Of a stretch of 64,000 nucleotides of DNA, positions 9,203-16,823 are shown piece after piece. The notes below the pieces were generated by a model. The model did not search any database. It saw only the letters and a program-made list of their open reading frames with translations, and was not told the origin of the DNA. Source of the stretch: Trebonia sp963777905 (lineage in GTDB: Bacteria > Actinomycetota > Actinomycetes > Streptosporangiales > Streptosporangiaceae). How positions within the stretch are numbered: position 1 is the first letter of the stretch; each line of letters opens with the position of its first letter. The position numbers and the translations under genes were made by a program. The stretch covers positions 62,001 through 126,000 of the forward strand of contig CAVZSM010000015.1 of assembly GCA_963777905.1 (NCBI GenBank). Direction: 5' to 3'.

Positions 9203-9271
9203 ACTTAGGGCGCAAAAGTCCCATTTTTTGACCGTTTTGTCGGGATTTTAGGTGACGTTCGCGCCCTAAGT
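9203..9271. repeat. inverted repeat, 11-bp perfect arms (copy 1)
   Basis: Arms ACTTAGGGCGC (9203-9213) and GCGCCCTAAGT (9261-9271) are exact reverse complements around an AT-richer centre containing CCATTTTTTGACCG. It lies between the kinase start (9131) and the downstream end of the FMN reductase, in a non-coding stretch of about 330 nt. It could be an operator for the kinase or a folded RNA element. The same element occurs at 21103-21171 in copy 2. Confidence 0.6.
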
Positions 9272-9303
9272 CATCCGCCGCGCCCACCACAGCCCGCCAA
9301 CGT

Positions 9304-9338
9304 GTGTAGTTCCGAGGGATAATCCCCCGGAACTACAC
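9304..9338. repeat. strong stem-loop, 16-bp arms with one mismatch (copy 1)
   Basis: Arms GTGTAGTTCCGAGGGA (9304-9319) and TCCCCCGGAACTACAC (9323-9338) pair at 15 of 16 positions around a 3-nt loop. There is no T-run on either side, so it is not a classical intrinsic terminator. It could still end transcription coming leftward from the FMN reductase, or mark a small palindromic element. The copy 2 equivalent is 21204-21238. Confidence 0.6.
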
Positions 9339-9379
9339 CTCTAAGTCCCGCGGGCCGCGACTTGGTGACATATGGTGAG

Positions 9380-9409
9380 TTGACGGTTGCTCAGCGTATA
9401 AGTTACGCT
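9380..9409 (+). promoter_or_regulatory. candidate sigma-70-type promoter for the 33-residue ORF (copy 1)
   Basis: TTGACG (9380-9385) and TACGCT (9404-9409) are separated by 18 nt, about 59 nt before the ATG of the small ORF at 9468. This is a pattern match only; no transcript evidence is available. The stretch is noticeably AT-richer than its surroundings. Confidence 0.35.
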
Positions 9410-9467
9410 ACGGAGCTAAATGGTCACGGAGATGGTATGCCGGACCATCGTCTCTCGGAGAACACAC

Positions 9468-9569
9468 ATGACCACAAGCAACCCGGTCCACCGGCGGAAC
9501 GGCGCAGTGGACACCTGGACCAACCTGCGGACCCGGTACGCCCACCGCGGGGACAACACCTGGGGCTAG
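9468..9569 (+). CDS. small ORF, 33 residues, function unknown (copy 1)
   Basis: ATG 9468 follows CTCGGAG at a normal Shine-Dalgarno distance and runs 33 codons to TAG 9567-9569. The product starts MTTSNPVHRRNG and ends RGDNTWG; it is basic, with two tryptophans and no membrane segment or signal peptide. Its stop codon overlaps the stop codon of the convergent FMN reductase (CTAG shared). The ORF is unchanged in copy 2. I do not recognise a family. It could be a real small protein or chance coding downstream of a promoter-like stretch. Confidence 0.4.
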   Translation: MTTSNPVHRRNGAVDTWTNLRTRYAHRGDNTWG

Positions 9570-10135
9570 GCCCGCAGCGAGCGCATGGACTCCGTCCACC
9601 GCAGGAGTTCGTCCAGCATCGCGGTGGCGGAGGCCTCCATCGCCTCGGTCGGCTTGAGCCGGCCGTCCTCGTCCAGGTGCGAGTGGACGAACGGGATGTT
9701 CACCGCCTCCGGCATCGGCATCATCTTCAGCGCGGTGAGGACCTGCTTCAGCATCTGCGCGGCCCGGGTCCCGGCCGCGACCCCGCCGTAGCTGACGATC
9801 CCGGCGGGCTTGTGGAGCCACTCCCCGTGCAGGTAGTCGATGGCGTTCTTCAGGGCCGCGTTGAACCCGTAGTTGTACTCCGGGGTCACGAAGATGAACG
9901 CGTCCGAGCCCTCGACGAGGGCGCTCCAGTCCTTGGTGTGCTGGTGGACGTACTGGTGCAGCCGCGGGTGGTTCGGCTCGTCGAGGATCGGCAGGTTCAG
10001 CTCGGCCAGGTCCGTGACCTGGACGTCGAAGCCGCCGTGCTCGCTCGCGCGCTCGGCGATCCAGTCGGCGACGGCGGGTCCCACCCGGCCGGGGCGGGTG
10101 CTGCCGATGATGATCCGCAAAACGGGCTTGGCCAC
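9566..10135 (-). CDS. NADPH-dependent FMN reductase, copy 1
   Basis: A 189-residue flavodoxin-fold reductase. The phosphate-binding loop IIGSTRPGRVG is at the N-terminus and FVTPEYNYGFNAALKNAIDY, the typical flavin-site stretch, lies mid-protein, followed by SYGGVAAGTRA. Such proteins reduce FMN or quinones and can supply reduced flavin to a partner monooxygenase; the acyl-CoA-dehydrogenase-like flavoprotein in the same operon is a possible partner. GTG 10135 has GGAGGT a few bases upstream. The 86-nt gap before it is AT-rich, holds a TGACGCGTCA palindrome (10188-10197) and could contain a separate promoter. Confidence 0.88.
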   Translation of the reverse strand: MAKPVLRIIIGSTRPGRVGPAVADWIAERASEHGGFDVQVTDLAELNLPILDEPNHPRLHQYVHQHTKDWSALVEGSDAFIFVTPEYNYGFNAALKNAIDYLHGEWLHKPAGIVSYGGVAAGTRAAQMLKQVLTALKMMPMPEAVNIPFVHSHLDEDGRLKPTEAMEASATAMLDELLRWTESMRSLRA

Positions 10136-10221
10136 GCGTGACCTCCGGAGAAGTTAGTTCGCATATAACAAGTACCAAAACGATACCTGACGCGTCAACC
10201 AACTCAACAGGTCGGGTATTC

Positions 10222-11643
10222 CTAAAGCCACGCCTCCTGCATCACGCGCACCTCATCGGCCACGTCGACGGTCATGCCGGTCAGCGACAGCACCTCATCG
10301 ACCGTGAACCCGGCCGCGATCTCCTCGAGCGTGAACCGGCCGGGATCGCGACCGCTCCGCGACGGCCGGCGCAGCAGCGCCAGGTCGGTGATGATCGCGT
10401 CCACGCAGTTCGGCATGGTCAGCGGGAACTCGCACCTCTCGACCAGCTTGGGCCGGCCGCGCGAGTCGCAGTGCTCTAGCGTGGTGAACACGTGCTGCGC
10501 GCCGGCCGCGAGGTCCATCGCCCCGCCGATGCCGCCGCCGATCATGCCCGGCGCCGACCAGTTGGCCAGGTCGCCGTTGGCGCCGACCTGGTACGTGCCG
10601 AGGATGACCGCGTACAGCCGCCCGCCGCGCGCGATCTCGAACGACGTCACCGAGTCGAAGAACGACGTCCCGTCGCGCGTCGTCACGAACATGCCCCCCG
10701 CGTCGTGCAGGTCGGGGTCGAGCTCCTCGTCGGTCGCGAACCCGCCGTAATTGAGCAGGCCGTTCTCCGCGTGCAGTACGACCGGCCGGTCCCGCACCCA
10801 GTTCGCGACCTGCACCGGCAGCCCGGCGCCGAGGTTCACCACGGAGTTGTCCGGCAGCAGCGCAGCCGCGCGCCGCCCGATCTGCTCCCGCGTCAGCGCG
10901 GGCTTGCCGAGGTACTCCTTCGCCGACGAGGGCGGCCGGTTGGCCCGCTTCGGCAGGTTCCTGATGTCCATCCGCACGGTGATCGGCACCACCCGGGTGA
11001 CGAACACGCCAGGCAGGTCCACGTCCTCCGGCGCGATCGCCCCGGTCTCGACGATCTCCTCGGCCTCGACGATCGTGACCCGCGCCGCCTTCGCGAACGA
11101 CACGTTGAAGTTCTGCGATCCGCCGCGGAACACCACGTTCCCGAAGTGGTCCGCCTGCTGCGCCCGGATCAGGGCGAAGTCCGTGGTGATGGCCCGCTCG
11201 AGCACGTAAGGGCGCCCGTCGAAGTACCTAATGTCCTTGCCCTCGGCGATCTCGGAGCCGAAGCCGGTCGGCGTGTAGATCGCGGCGAGTCCCGCGCCGC
11301 CGGCCCGCATCCGCTCGACCAGCGTCCCCTGCGGGACCATCTCCAGCGTCATCTCCCCGGCGTCGATCTGCTTCTCGGCCTCGGAGACCACCCCTGGCCG
11401 CGCGGAGAAGCAGGTGACCAGGTGCGCGATCTGATGGTTTTCCGCGAGCACGTGACCGGTCGGGAACCCGGGCTGGCCGAGCCCGTTGCAGTAAACGGTC
11501 AGCCCCCTGGTGCCCTTCTCGGCCAGCGCCGAAATGAGCGTGGACGGATACCGGTGCGACAGGCCGAACCCGGCGATGCCGACGCTCGCCCCGTCCTCGA
11601 TGTCGGCGATGGCCTCGGCGGCCGACGCCATCACCTTGCTCAA
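10222..11643 (-). CDS. family I CoA-transferase, alpha and beta domains fused, copy 1
   Basis: A 473-residue 3-oxoacid CoA-transferase in which both subunits are joined in one chain. The alpha half begins near GASVGIAGFGLSHRYPSTLI and carries GLGQPGFPTG. The beta half follows a linker near residue 240 and holds the catalytic Glu in LHAENGLLNYGG, then GGIGGAMDLAAGA. Such enzymes move CoA from succinyl-CoA (or another donor) to a keto acid. The likely start is TTG 11643, because AGGAGGAG lies 7 nt upstream; ATG at 11631 is an alternative. It follows the alpha/beta hydrolase by 29 nt. Confidence 0.88.
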   Translation of the reverse strand: MSKVMASAAEAIADIEDGASVGIAGFGLSHRYPSTLISALAEKGTRGLTVYCNGLGQPGFPTGHVLAENHQIAHLVTCFSARPGVVSEAEKQIDAGEMTLEMVPQGTLVERMRAGGAGLAAIYTPTGFGSEIAEGKDIRYFDGRPYVLERAITTDFALIRAQQADHFGNVVFRGGSQNFNVSFAKAARVTIVEAEEIVETGAIAPEDVDLPGVFVTRVVPITVRMDIRNLPKRANRPPSSAKEYLGKPALTREQIGRRAAALLPDNSVVNLGAGLPVQVANWVRDRPVVLHAENGLLNYGGFATDEELDPDLHDAGGMFVTTRDGTSFFDSVTSFEIARGGRLYAVILGTYQVGANGDLANWSAPGMIGGGIGGAMDLAAGAQHVFTTLEHCDSRGRPKLVERCEFPLTMPNCVDAIITDLALLRRPSRSGRDPGRFTLEEIAAGFTVDEVLSLTGMTVDVADEVRVMQEAWL

Positions 11644-11672
11644 CGGGCTCCTCCTGTCCTCGATGCCTGCGG

Positions 11673-12599
11673 CTACGTGTGCTTGACGATCCAGTCGGTG
11701 AGCAACGCGGCGACCTCCGCGTTGTTCTTCTCCAGCATCATCGCGTGCCCGTTGCCGTGCAGGCCCAGGTCAGCGAGGCGCAACTCGTCAACGGATGCCC
11801 CGCACTCGCGCAGGTACTCCGCGGTGGCGTGGCAGGACGGCTCGAACCCCGAGCATGGCGACGACACCACCGCGACGGGAATGCCGCCCAGCTTCGCGTC
11901 GCCAGCGCCCGGCCCGTACGACACGGGCACCGCCGTCAGCCCGTACGTGAAGTCCCCGAGCACCGGGTGCTTTATGAACGGCGGCCCGGCCGTCTCGATC
12001 GCCACAAGGGCCTTGACCAGGTGCGGCCGCTCGGACAGCGCGAACCACCCGAACGCGCCGCCGAACGAGTGGGTCAGCAGCACCGACGGCCCGATCCTGT
12101 CCAGCAGCCCGACCGCGCCGTCCCGCATGTCCTCGTGCGCCCGCACGAGGTCCGGCGGGAACGGCTCCTGCCAGGCAAGGAACGTCGCGAGCGCCGGGTC
12201 GTCCCGGTCGCCGCCGCCCGGCCACTGGGTGTGCTCGGGCAGCCCGGGCGGCGACGGCGCCGCGAACGTGGCGACAAAGCCCTCGTACGCCGCCGGCGGC
12301 CCGATCGGCCCGTAGATGTCCGGGTGGTACGGCGACCGCCCGAGCCCCGGCCGGTCGACGGTGTACACCGCGAACCCGTCCCGCAGGAAGATGGTCGACC
12401 ACCCCGCGCGCCCGTCCGGGGTGGTGAGCATGTCGAGCGCCTGCCCGCCGCCGCCGTGTACGAGGATCAAATTATCCCGAACGGAAGGTGGTGACTGATA
12501 CTGCACATGCGTTCCGGCCACACTGGTGCCGGCCGGTCCGGTGTGCGTCCGCAGCCCGGTGAAGAAGTGCCCTTGCTCGGCGATGACCAGGGGTTCCAT
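11673..12599 (-). CDS. alpha/beta hydrolase, copy 1
   Basis: A 308-residue alpha/beta hydrolase. Oxyanion region LILVHGGGGQALDML is followed by a nucleophile elbow LTHSFGGAFGWF (about residue 175) and a C-terminal His in LHGNGHAMMLEKNN. No signal peptide, so cytoplasmic. It lies 7 nt after the MetE-like gene and 29 nt before the CoA-transferase gene. A role as thioesterase, ring-cleavage-product hydrolase or lactonase in the same pathway would fit, but the substrate cannot be read from the sequence. Confidence 0.82.
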   Translation of the reverse strand: MEPLVIAEQGHFFTGLRTHTGPAGTSVAGTHVQYQSPPSVRDNLILVHGGGGQALDMLTTPDGRAGWSTIFLRDGFAVYTVDRPGLGRSPYHPDIYGPIGPPAAYEGFVATFAAPSPPGLPEHTQWPGGGDRDDPALATFLAWQEPFPPDLVRAHEDMRDGAVGLLDRIGPSVLLTHSFGGAFGWFALSERPHLVKALVAIETAGPPFIKHPVLGDFTYGLTAVPVSYGPGAGDAKLGGIPVAVVSSPCSGFEPSCHATAEYLRECGASVDELRLADLGLHGNGHAMMLEKNNAEVAALLTDWIVKHT

Positions 12600-12606
12600 G
12601 ACGCCG

Positions 12607-13722
12607 TTATCCCCAGATCTCCCGGGCGGTAGCGACCAGCCGCTCCAGCTTGGCGCGCTCCTCGCCGATCGTGAGGGAGTTGCCTTCCACCGTGGAGGCG
12701 AACCCGCACTGCGGCGAGATGCACAGCCGGTCGATGTCCACGTACTTGGCGGCCTCCTCGACGCGCCGCTTGAGCGCGTCCGCGGACTCCAGCTCAGGCG
12801 TCTTCGTGGTCATGACCCCGAGCACCACGATCTGGTCGTCGGGCACGAACCGCAGCGGCTCGAACGTCCCGGACCGCTCGTCGTCGTACTCGAGGAACAG
12901 CCCGTCGACCTTGAGCCCGCCGAACACGCCCTCGGCGACGAAGTCGTAGCCGCCGGAGGAGAACCACGCCGACCGGTAGTTGCCGCGGCACATGTGCACG
13001 GTGACGGCCATGTCGGCGGGCTTGGCCGCCAGCGCCGCGTTGATGACGGCCACGTTGATCTCGTGCTGGCGGTCGGGGTCCAGGCCGGTCGCGCTCGCGT
13101 TCGCGCGCCAGGCCGGGTCGTTGAGGAACGCGAAGATCGTGTCGTCGAACTGGAGGTACCGGCAGCCGAGCTCGTACAGCGCCGCGACCTCCGCCGCGTA
13201 GGTCGCGGCGACGTCCGCGCGGAACTCCTCCACGTCGGCGTACGGGGACTTCGACAGGTCGGCCCTGAAGTGCGCCATGCTGGGGGAGGGGACGGTCAGC
13301 TTCGGGGTCGCGGTCGTAACGGTCTGGGCGAGGAAGGCGAAGTGGTCGCCGAAGATCGGCTGTTCCAGGTGCACTTTCCCGGTGATCTCCGTGACGTTCG
13401 GCGTCCAGCTGATCGCGCCGTCCTTGCGGTAGACGGGCAGCGGCGCGCCGAGCGCGCCCTTCCTGATCCCGGGGATCGCGTACAGGAAGTCGGAGTGCCA
13501 CTGCTCGCGGCGGAACTCCCCGTCGGTGGCCGATTCCAGCCCCGCGTCCTCCTGCAGCTTTACGGCGTCGGTGATCGCCTGGTCTTCGGCCGCGGTGAGC
13601 TCGGCGGCGTCGATCCCGTCGGACCGTGCGGCGAACGCCGCCCGCGCCTCATGCAGCGCGGCCGGCCGCAGCAGGGACCCAACGTGGTCAGCGCGGAACG
13701 GCGGTGTGGCGCGTCGTGCCAA
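12607..13722 (-). CDS. cobalamin-independent methionine synthase (MetE C-domain)-like protein, copy 1
   Basis: A 371-residue protein equal to only the catalytic C-terminal barrel of MetE. It shows FRADHVGSLLRP at the start, VTVHMCRGN with His-Cys zinc ligands mid-protein and ISPQCGFAS with the late Cys ligand. Stand-alone forms include YxjG/YxjH-like enzymes and epoxyalkane:CoM transferase, so alkyl transfer to a thiol other than homocysteine is possible. The surrounding catabolic operon supports a non-methionine role. The start is TTG 13722 with AAGGAG upstream. Copies differ by a few bases only. Confidence 0.8.
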   Translation of the reverse strand: MARRATPPFRADHVGSLLRPAALHEARAAFAARSDGIDAAELTAAEDQAITDAVKLQEDAGLESATDGEFRREQWHSDFLYAIPGIRKGALGAPLPVYRKDGAISWTPNVTEITGKVHLEQPIFGDHFAFLAQTVTTATPKLTVPSPSMAHFRADLSKSPYADVEEFRADVAATYAAEVAALYELGCRYLQFDDTIFAFLNDPAWRANASATGLDPDRQHEINVAVINAALAAKPADMAVTVHMCRGNYRSAWFSSGGYDFVAEGVFGGLKVDGLFLEYDDERSGTFEPLRFVPDDQIVVLGVMTTKTPELESADALKRRVEEAAKYVDIDRLCISPQCGFASTVEGNSLTIGEERAKLERLVATAREIWG

Positions 13723-13732
13723 GAGAGTCTCC

Positions 13733-14974
13733 TTAGAAGAGGTTGTCCGGCAGCCCGAAGTGCATCCGCGCGACCTCGGCGGCGACGACGTCGTGCCTGG
13801 CCGAGATGTGCCCGAGGTAGATCGCGGCGTCCCGGAAGTGGCGCTGCATCGGGGCGCCCCGCTTGGCCGCCGAGGAGGAGGCGGCGCCGAACAGCTCGTT
13901 CGTCGCGTCCACCGCCATCCGGGAGGCGACCTGGATCATCGAGTACATCGCGGCGTCGTCCTCGCGGGTGAACGGCTCCCCGGTCCGGTACCAGCGCTCG
14001 GCCAGCTCGTTGTACCGCTCACCGCACTGGAAGATGATGGCTTCCGCGCAGTCGATGAGCGCCCGCGCCTGCCCGTAGTGCCGCTGGTACTCCTCGGCCG
14101 TGTACCTGGGCACCTGCGGCGCGAAGTAGGTCTTCTTGGTCCGCAGCGTGTGCTCGTACTCGTGCATCGCGCCCTTGGCCGCGCCGATCACCGGGATCAC
14201 CAGGCCCGCGTGGTACATCGCGTAGATCCGGCCGCAGAACATCGGGTCGTCGTGCAGGTACATGCCCGGCGCGGCCTTCTCGGTGTTGTGCGTCCAGTCG
14301 CCAGAGCAGGTGCAGTGCTCGGGCACGAACACGTTCTCCACCCGGACGCTGTTGGAGCCGCTGGAGTTCATCCCGATGATGTTGCCGTTGCCCCAGTCGT
14401 CGAGCACGGTGACGTTCTCGATCGGGGTGCAGATCGTGAGCAGCCCCTCGGACTCCCGGCCGGGCACGAGCGTGTTGCACATGAAGTGGGTGGCGTGCCC
14501 GACGCCCGAGCAGTAGTCCCATTGGCCCTTGACGACGTACCCGCCGTCGACCGGGGTGGAGGTGCCCATCGGGGCCGCCCGGTGCGGGCACTTGAAGTTC
14601 CCCGTCGGCCCGAGGATCTCGAGCTGCCCCTGCTCGGGGAACCACGAGCCAATGCCTTGCGCGTGGTGCGCGCCGAGGCACAGTCCCCAGGCGGTCCCAG
14701 CGTCGCCTTCGGCCACGGCCATGATGACCTTCCAGTAGGTCAGCATGTCGAAGGCGTAGCCGCCGAACCGTTTCGGCTGCAGCATCCGGTAGAAGCCGGC
14801 CTCGGTGAACTTGGCATCCAGCTCGGCGCTGTGCTTGCCGATCCGTTCGGCCTCGTCCGCCTGCGCGCGAACCTCGGGAATCAGCGCCTTGGCGCGGGCA
14901 ATGATCGTCTCCGGCGTCAGCCCCGGTTCGGGTGCCGGGAACTCCGCCGGTCGGGAAACAGTCTCTTCTGGCAC
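13733..14974 (-). CDS. acyl-CoA dehydrogenase-like flavoprotein (HsaA/group D monooxygenase type), copy 1
   Basis: A 413-residue protein with the acyl-CoA dehydrogenase fold. RMLQPKRFGGYAFDML, AEGDAGTAWGLCLGAHHAQ and YVVKGQWDYCSGVGHATHF resemble flavin-dependent hydroxylases such as HsaA more than true dehydrogenases, and the classical catalytic Glu context is not evident. It may therefore hydroxylate a substrate with reduced flavin from the FMN reductase in the operon. I prefer GTG 14974 (VPEETVSRPAEF) over upstream starts, because the upstream codons read as non-conserved sequence. Copies differ at one Ala/Val in RYT[A/V]EEY. Confidence 0.82.
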   Translation of the reverse strand: MPEETVSRPAEFPAPEPGLTPETIIARAKALIPEVRAQADEAERIGKHSAELDAKFTEAGFYRMLQPKRFGGYAFDMLTYWKVIMAVAEGDAGTAWGLCLGAHHAQGIGSWFPEQGQLEILGPTGNFKCPHRAAPMGTSTPVDGGYVVKGQWDYCSGVGHATHFMCNTLVPGRESEGLLTICTPIENVTVLDDWGNGNIIGMNSSGSNSVRVENVFVPEHCTCSGDWTHNTEKAAPGMYLHDDPMFCGRIYAMYHAGLVIPVIGAAKGAMHEYEHTLRTKKTYFAPQVPRYTAEEYQRHYGQARALIDCAEAIIFQCGERYNELAERWYRTGEPFTREDDAAMYSMIQVASRMAVDATNELFGAASSSAAKRGAPMQRHFRDAAIYLGHISARHDVVAAEVARMHFGLPDNLF

Positions 14975-15035
14975 ACTAACGAGCCTGATACCTCGGCCCG
15001 CCGTACACAAGCACCTCCCGCCAGCCGATACACCC

Positions 15036-15055
15036 GTTGTCTTGGCGGACACAAC
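15036..15055. promoter_or_regulatory. candidate operator palindrome before the flavoprotein gene (copy 1)
   Basis: GTTGT (15036-15040) and ACAAC (15051-15055) flank a 10-nt centre, and the inner bases also partly match. It lies 62 nt upstream of the flavoprotein start, in the gap after the HD-LuxR gene. Binding by that regulator is only a guess. The same site is at 26936-26955. Confidence 0.35.
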
Positions 15056-15111
15056 TCCCGGAGACCGCTTGTGGCCCCCGCCCAAAGCCGCCTCACAGCG
15101 CTGCGATCCAA

Positions 15112-16695
15112 TCAGCCCGGCGCGCGCGCCGCCGCCTCGTCCTCGGGGAGCAGGCCATGCTGCACCGCGAACAGTGCGGCGCCGGCCCGGCTCGAGGCGC
15201 CGATCTTGGCGTAGATGTGCTCCACATGGTTGCCCGCCGTCTTGGGCGTGATCACGAGACGCTCGGCGATCCGCTTGTTGGACAGGCCCCGGGCAAGCAG
15301 AATGAGCACCTCGACCTCGCGGGCGGTCAGGCCGGCGATCGCCTGCCGGCGGCGCGGCAGCCGATGGCCGGCCGCCTCGAGCACCGCATCGACGGCCGCG
15401 CCGTCCAGGCGGCCGGCCCGGACCTCGGCGCGCATCTCCTCAGCCGCCTCCTCGGCCGGCCTGGCGGGCCGGTGCGGCCTCGGCTCGCGCATCGAGGCGT
15501 ACGCGTCGGCGGCCCCGAGCACCCGGGCCAGCCTGGAGATCGCGCCGCCAGCGAGCCCGCGCGGGTAGCCGCTGCCGTCAAGCCGCTCGCGATGCTGCAC
15601 CGCGATCGCGCCGAGCGGTGCCAGCGCCGCGGACTGGTGCAGCATGCGCTCGGTCAGGTAGGGATACATCCGGACGCGTTCCCACTCGCCCGCGCTCAGC
15701 GGGCCCGGCCGGTCCCAGATCGAGTTCGACACGCCGAGCCGCCCGAATCCGAGCACCAACCCGGCTCGGCGCAGCAGCAGCACTTGCTCCGGCGGCAGCC
15801 CTAGCCTGTGGCCGGCTTCCTCCGCCAGCCCGGCGACCGCCACCGAATGCCCGAGGGTGTACGGCGACTTCAAGTCCACGAAGTTCGCGATGGCCGCCAG
15901 GGCACTGTCGAGCTCCTCCTCCGACAGCTCCACGGCGAGCGCGGGCTCGGCCGCGATCACGGTCTGCCAGGCGGGAACCGTGTCGAGACCGCCGAATACC
16001 TCGCTGGCCCTGGTGCACAGCAGCTCAGCCAGGGCCGGGTCGAACTGCCTGCCCGCCCGCCTGCGGGCGAGCGTGGTCGCCGCCGGCACGCCACCGACGC
16101 GGTGCGCCACCTCCATGAACTCCGCGAGCTGGGCGATCCTGGCCGTGATCGGGATCGCGTCGCTCTTCAGGTCGCCAGGCCAGCCACGCCCGTCCCACTG
16201 CTCATAGGCCGTGCCGACCCCCTCGCGCACGGTGTCAGGCAGGCCGAGCTGCTCGGCCAGCGTCCTGGCCAGCCTCGCGTGCTGAGAGATCATCCCGTCC
16301 AGCTCGCGATGCCCGGAGAAGGCGAACTCGAGGCCCACCCGGAACCGGTGCAGCGGCGGGTTGCCGGAGCCGACCAGCCGCATGGACGCCAGCGCGCCGC
16401 GCACGCTGCGGAACTCGTACGCGTACTTGCCGGACTTGAGCGTGATGTCGTCGCCGAACCATTTCGCCTGCTCGTGCGCGTCAGCGTGGCAGCCGACGTT
16501 GACTAGCAGGGCGGTGTAGTAGACCGCCACCCGGTCCTGCTCGCCCAGCCCCGCGCAGTCGGCCAGCCGCAGAGAGATAATGCACTGCCGCAGCACGTGC
16601 TCCATCGGCTGGCCGAATCCCAGGTCCACGCCGAGCGACAGCGCCGCGACCAGCTCGGCCAGCCGGGCACGCCGATCACCCGCAACCCCTCTCAC
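15112..16695 (-). CDS. degenerate HD-GYP tandem protein with LuxR-type DNA-binding domain, copy 1
   Basis: A 527-residue regulator. An N-terminal HD-like region has ALLVNVGCHADAHE and QWDGRGWPGDL. A second HD-GYP-like region has SPYTLGHSVAVAGLAEEAGH, then LVLGFGRLGV where HDIGK(I/L)G is expected, and HRERLDGSGYPRGL. A C-terminal LuxR helix-turn-helix is AGLTAREVEVLILLARGLSN and following (about residues 455-520). The loss of the HD pair in the second domain suggests a ligand sensor rather than an active cyclic-di-GMP phosphodiesterase. It is the first gene of the minus-strand operon, so it probably controls it. GTG start at 16695. Confidence 0.85.
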   Translation of the reverse strand: MRGVAGDRRARLAELVAALSLGVDLGFGQPMEHVLRQCIISLRLADCAGLGEQDRVAVYYTALLVNVGCHADAHEQAKWFGDDITLKSGKYAYEFRSVRGALASMRLVGSGNPPLHRFRVGLEFAFSGHRELDGMISQHARLARTLAEQLGLPDTVREGVGTAYEQWDGRGWPGDLKSDAIPITARIAQLAEFMEVAHRVGGVPAATTLARRRAGRQFDPALAELLCTRASEVFGGLDTVPAWQTVIAAEPALAVELSEEELDSALAAIANFVDLKSPYTLGHSVAVAGLAEEAGHRLGLPPEQVLLLRRAGLVLGFGRLGVSNSIWDRPGPLSAGEWERVRMYPYLTERMLHQSAALAPLGAIAVQHRERLDGSGYPRGLAGGAISRLARVLGAADAYASMREPRPHRPARPAEEAAEEMRAEVRAGRLDGAAVDAVLEAAGHRLPRRRQAIAGLTAREVEVLILLARGLSNKRIAERLVITPKTAGNHVEHIYAKIGASSRAGAALFAVQHGLLPEDEAAARAPG

Positions 16696-16823
16696 CAGCC
16701 AAGGGTAACCTTCGCCTATCCAGCGCCGACAGGGCTCGAAGATGGGGAGTTCGCCTCATGTGCCGCCCGGGGCCGCGTCGTTACGTTCGCGCTATCAGCG
16801 TTCACGCGACGAAAGAGGACACC

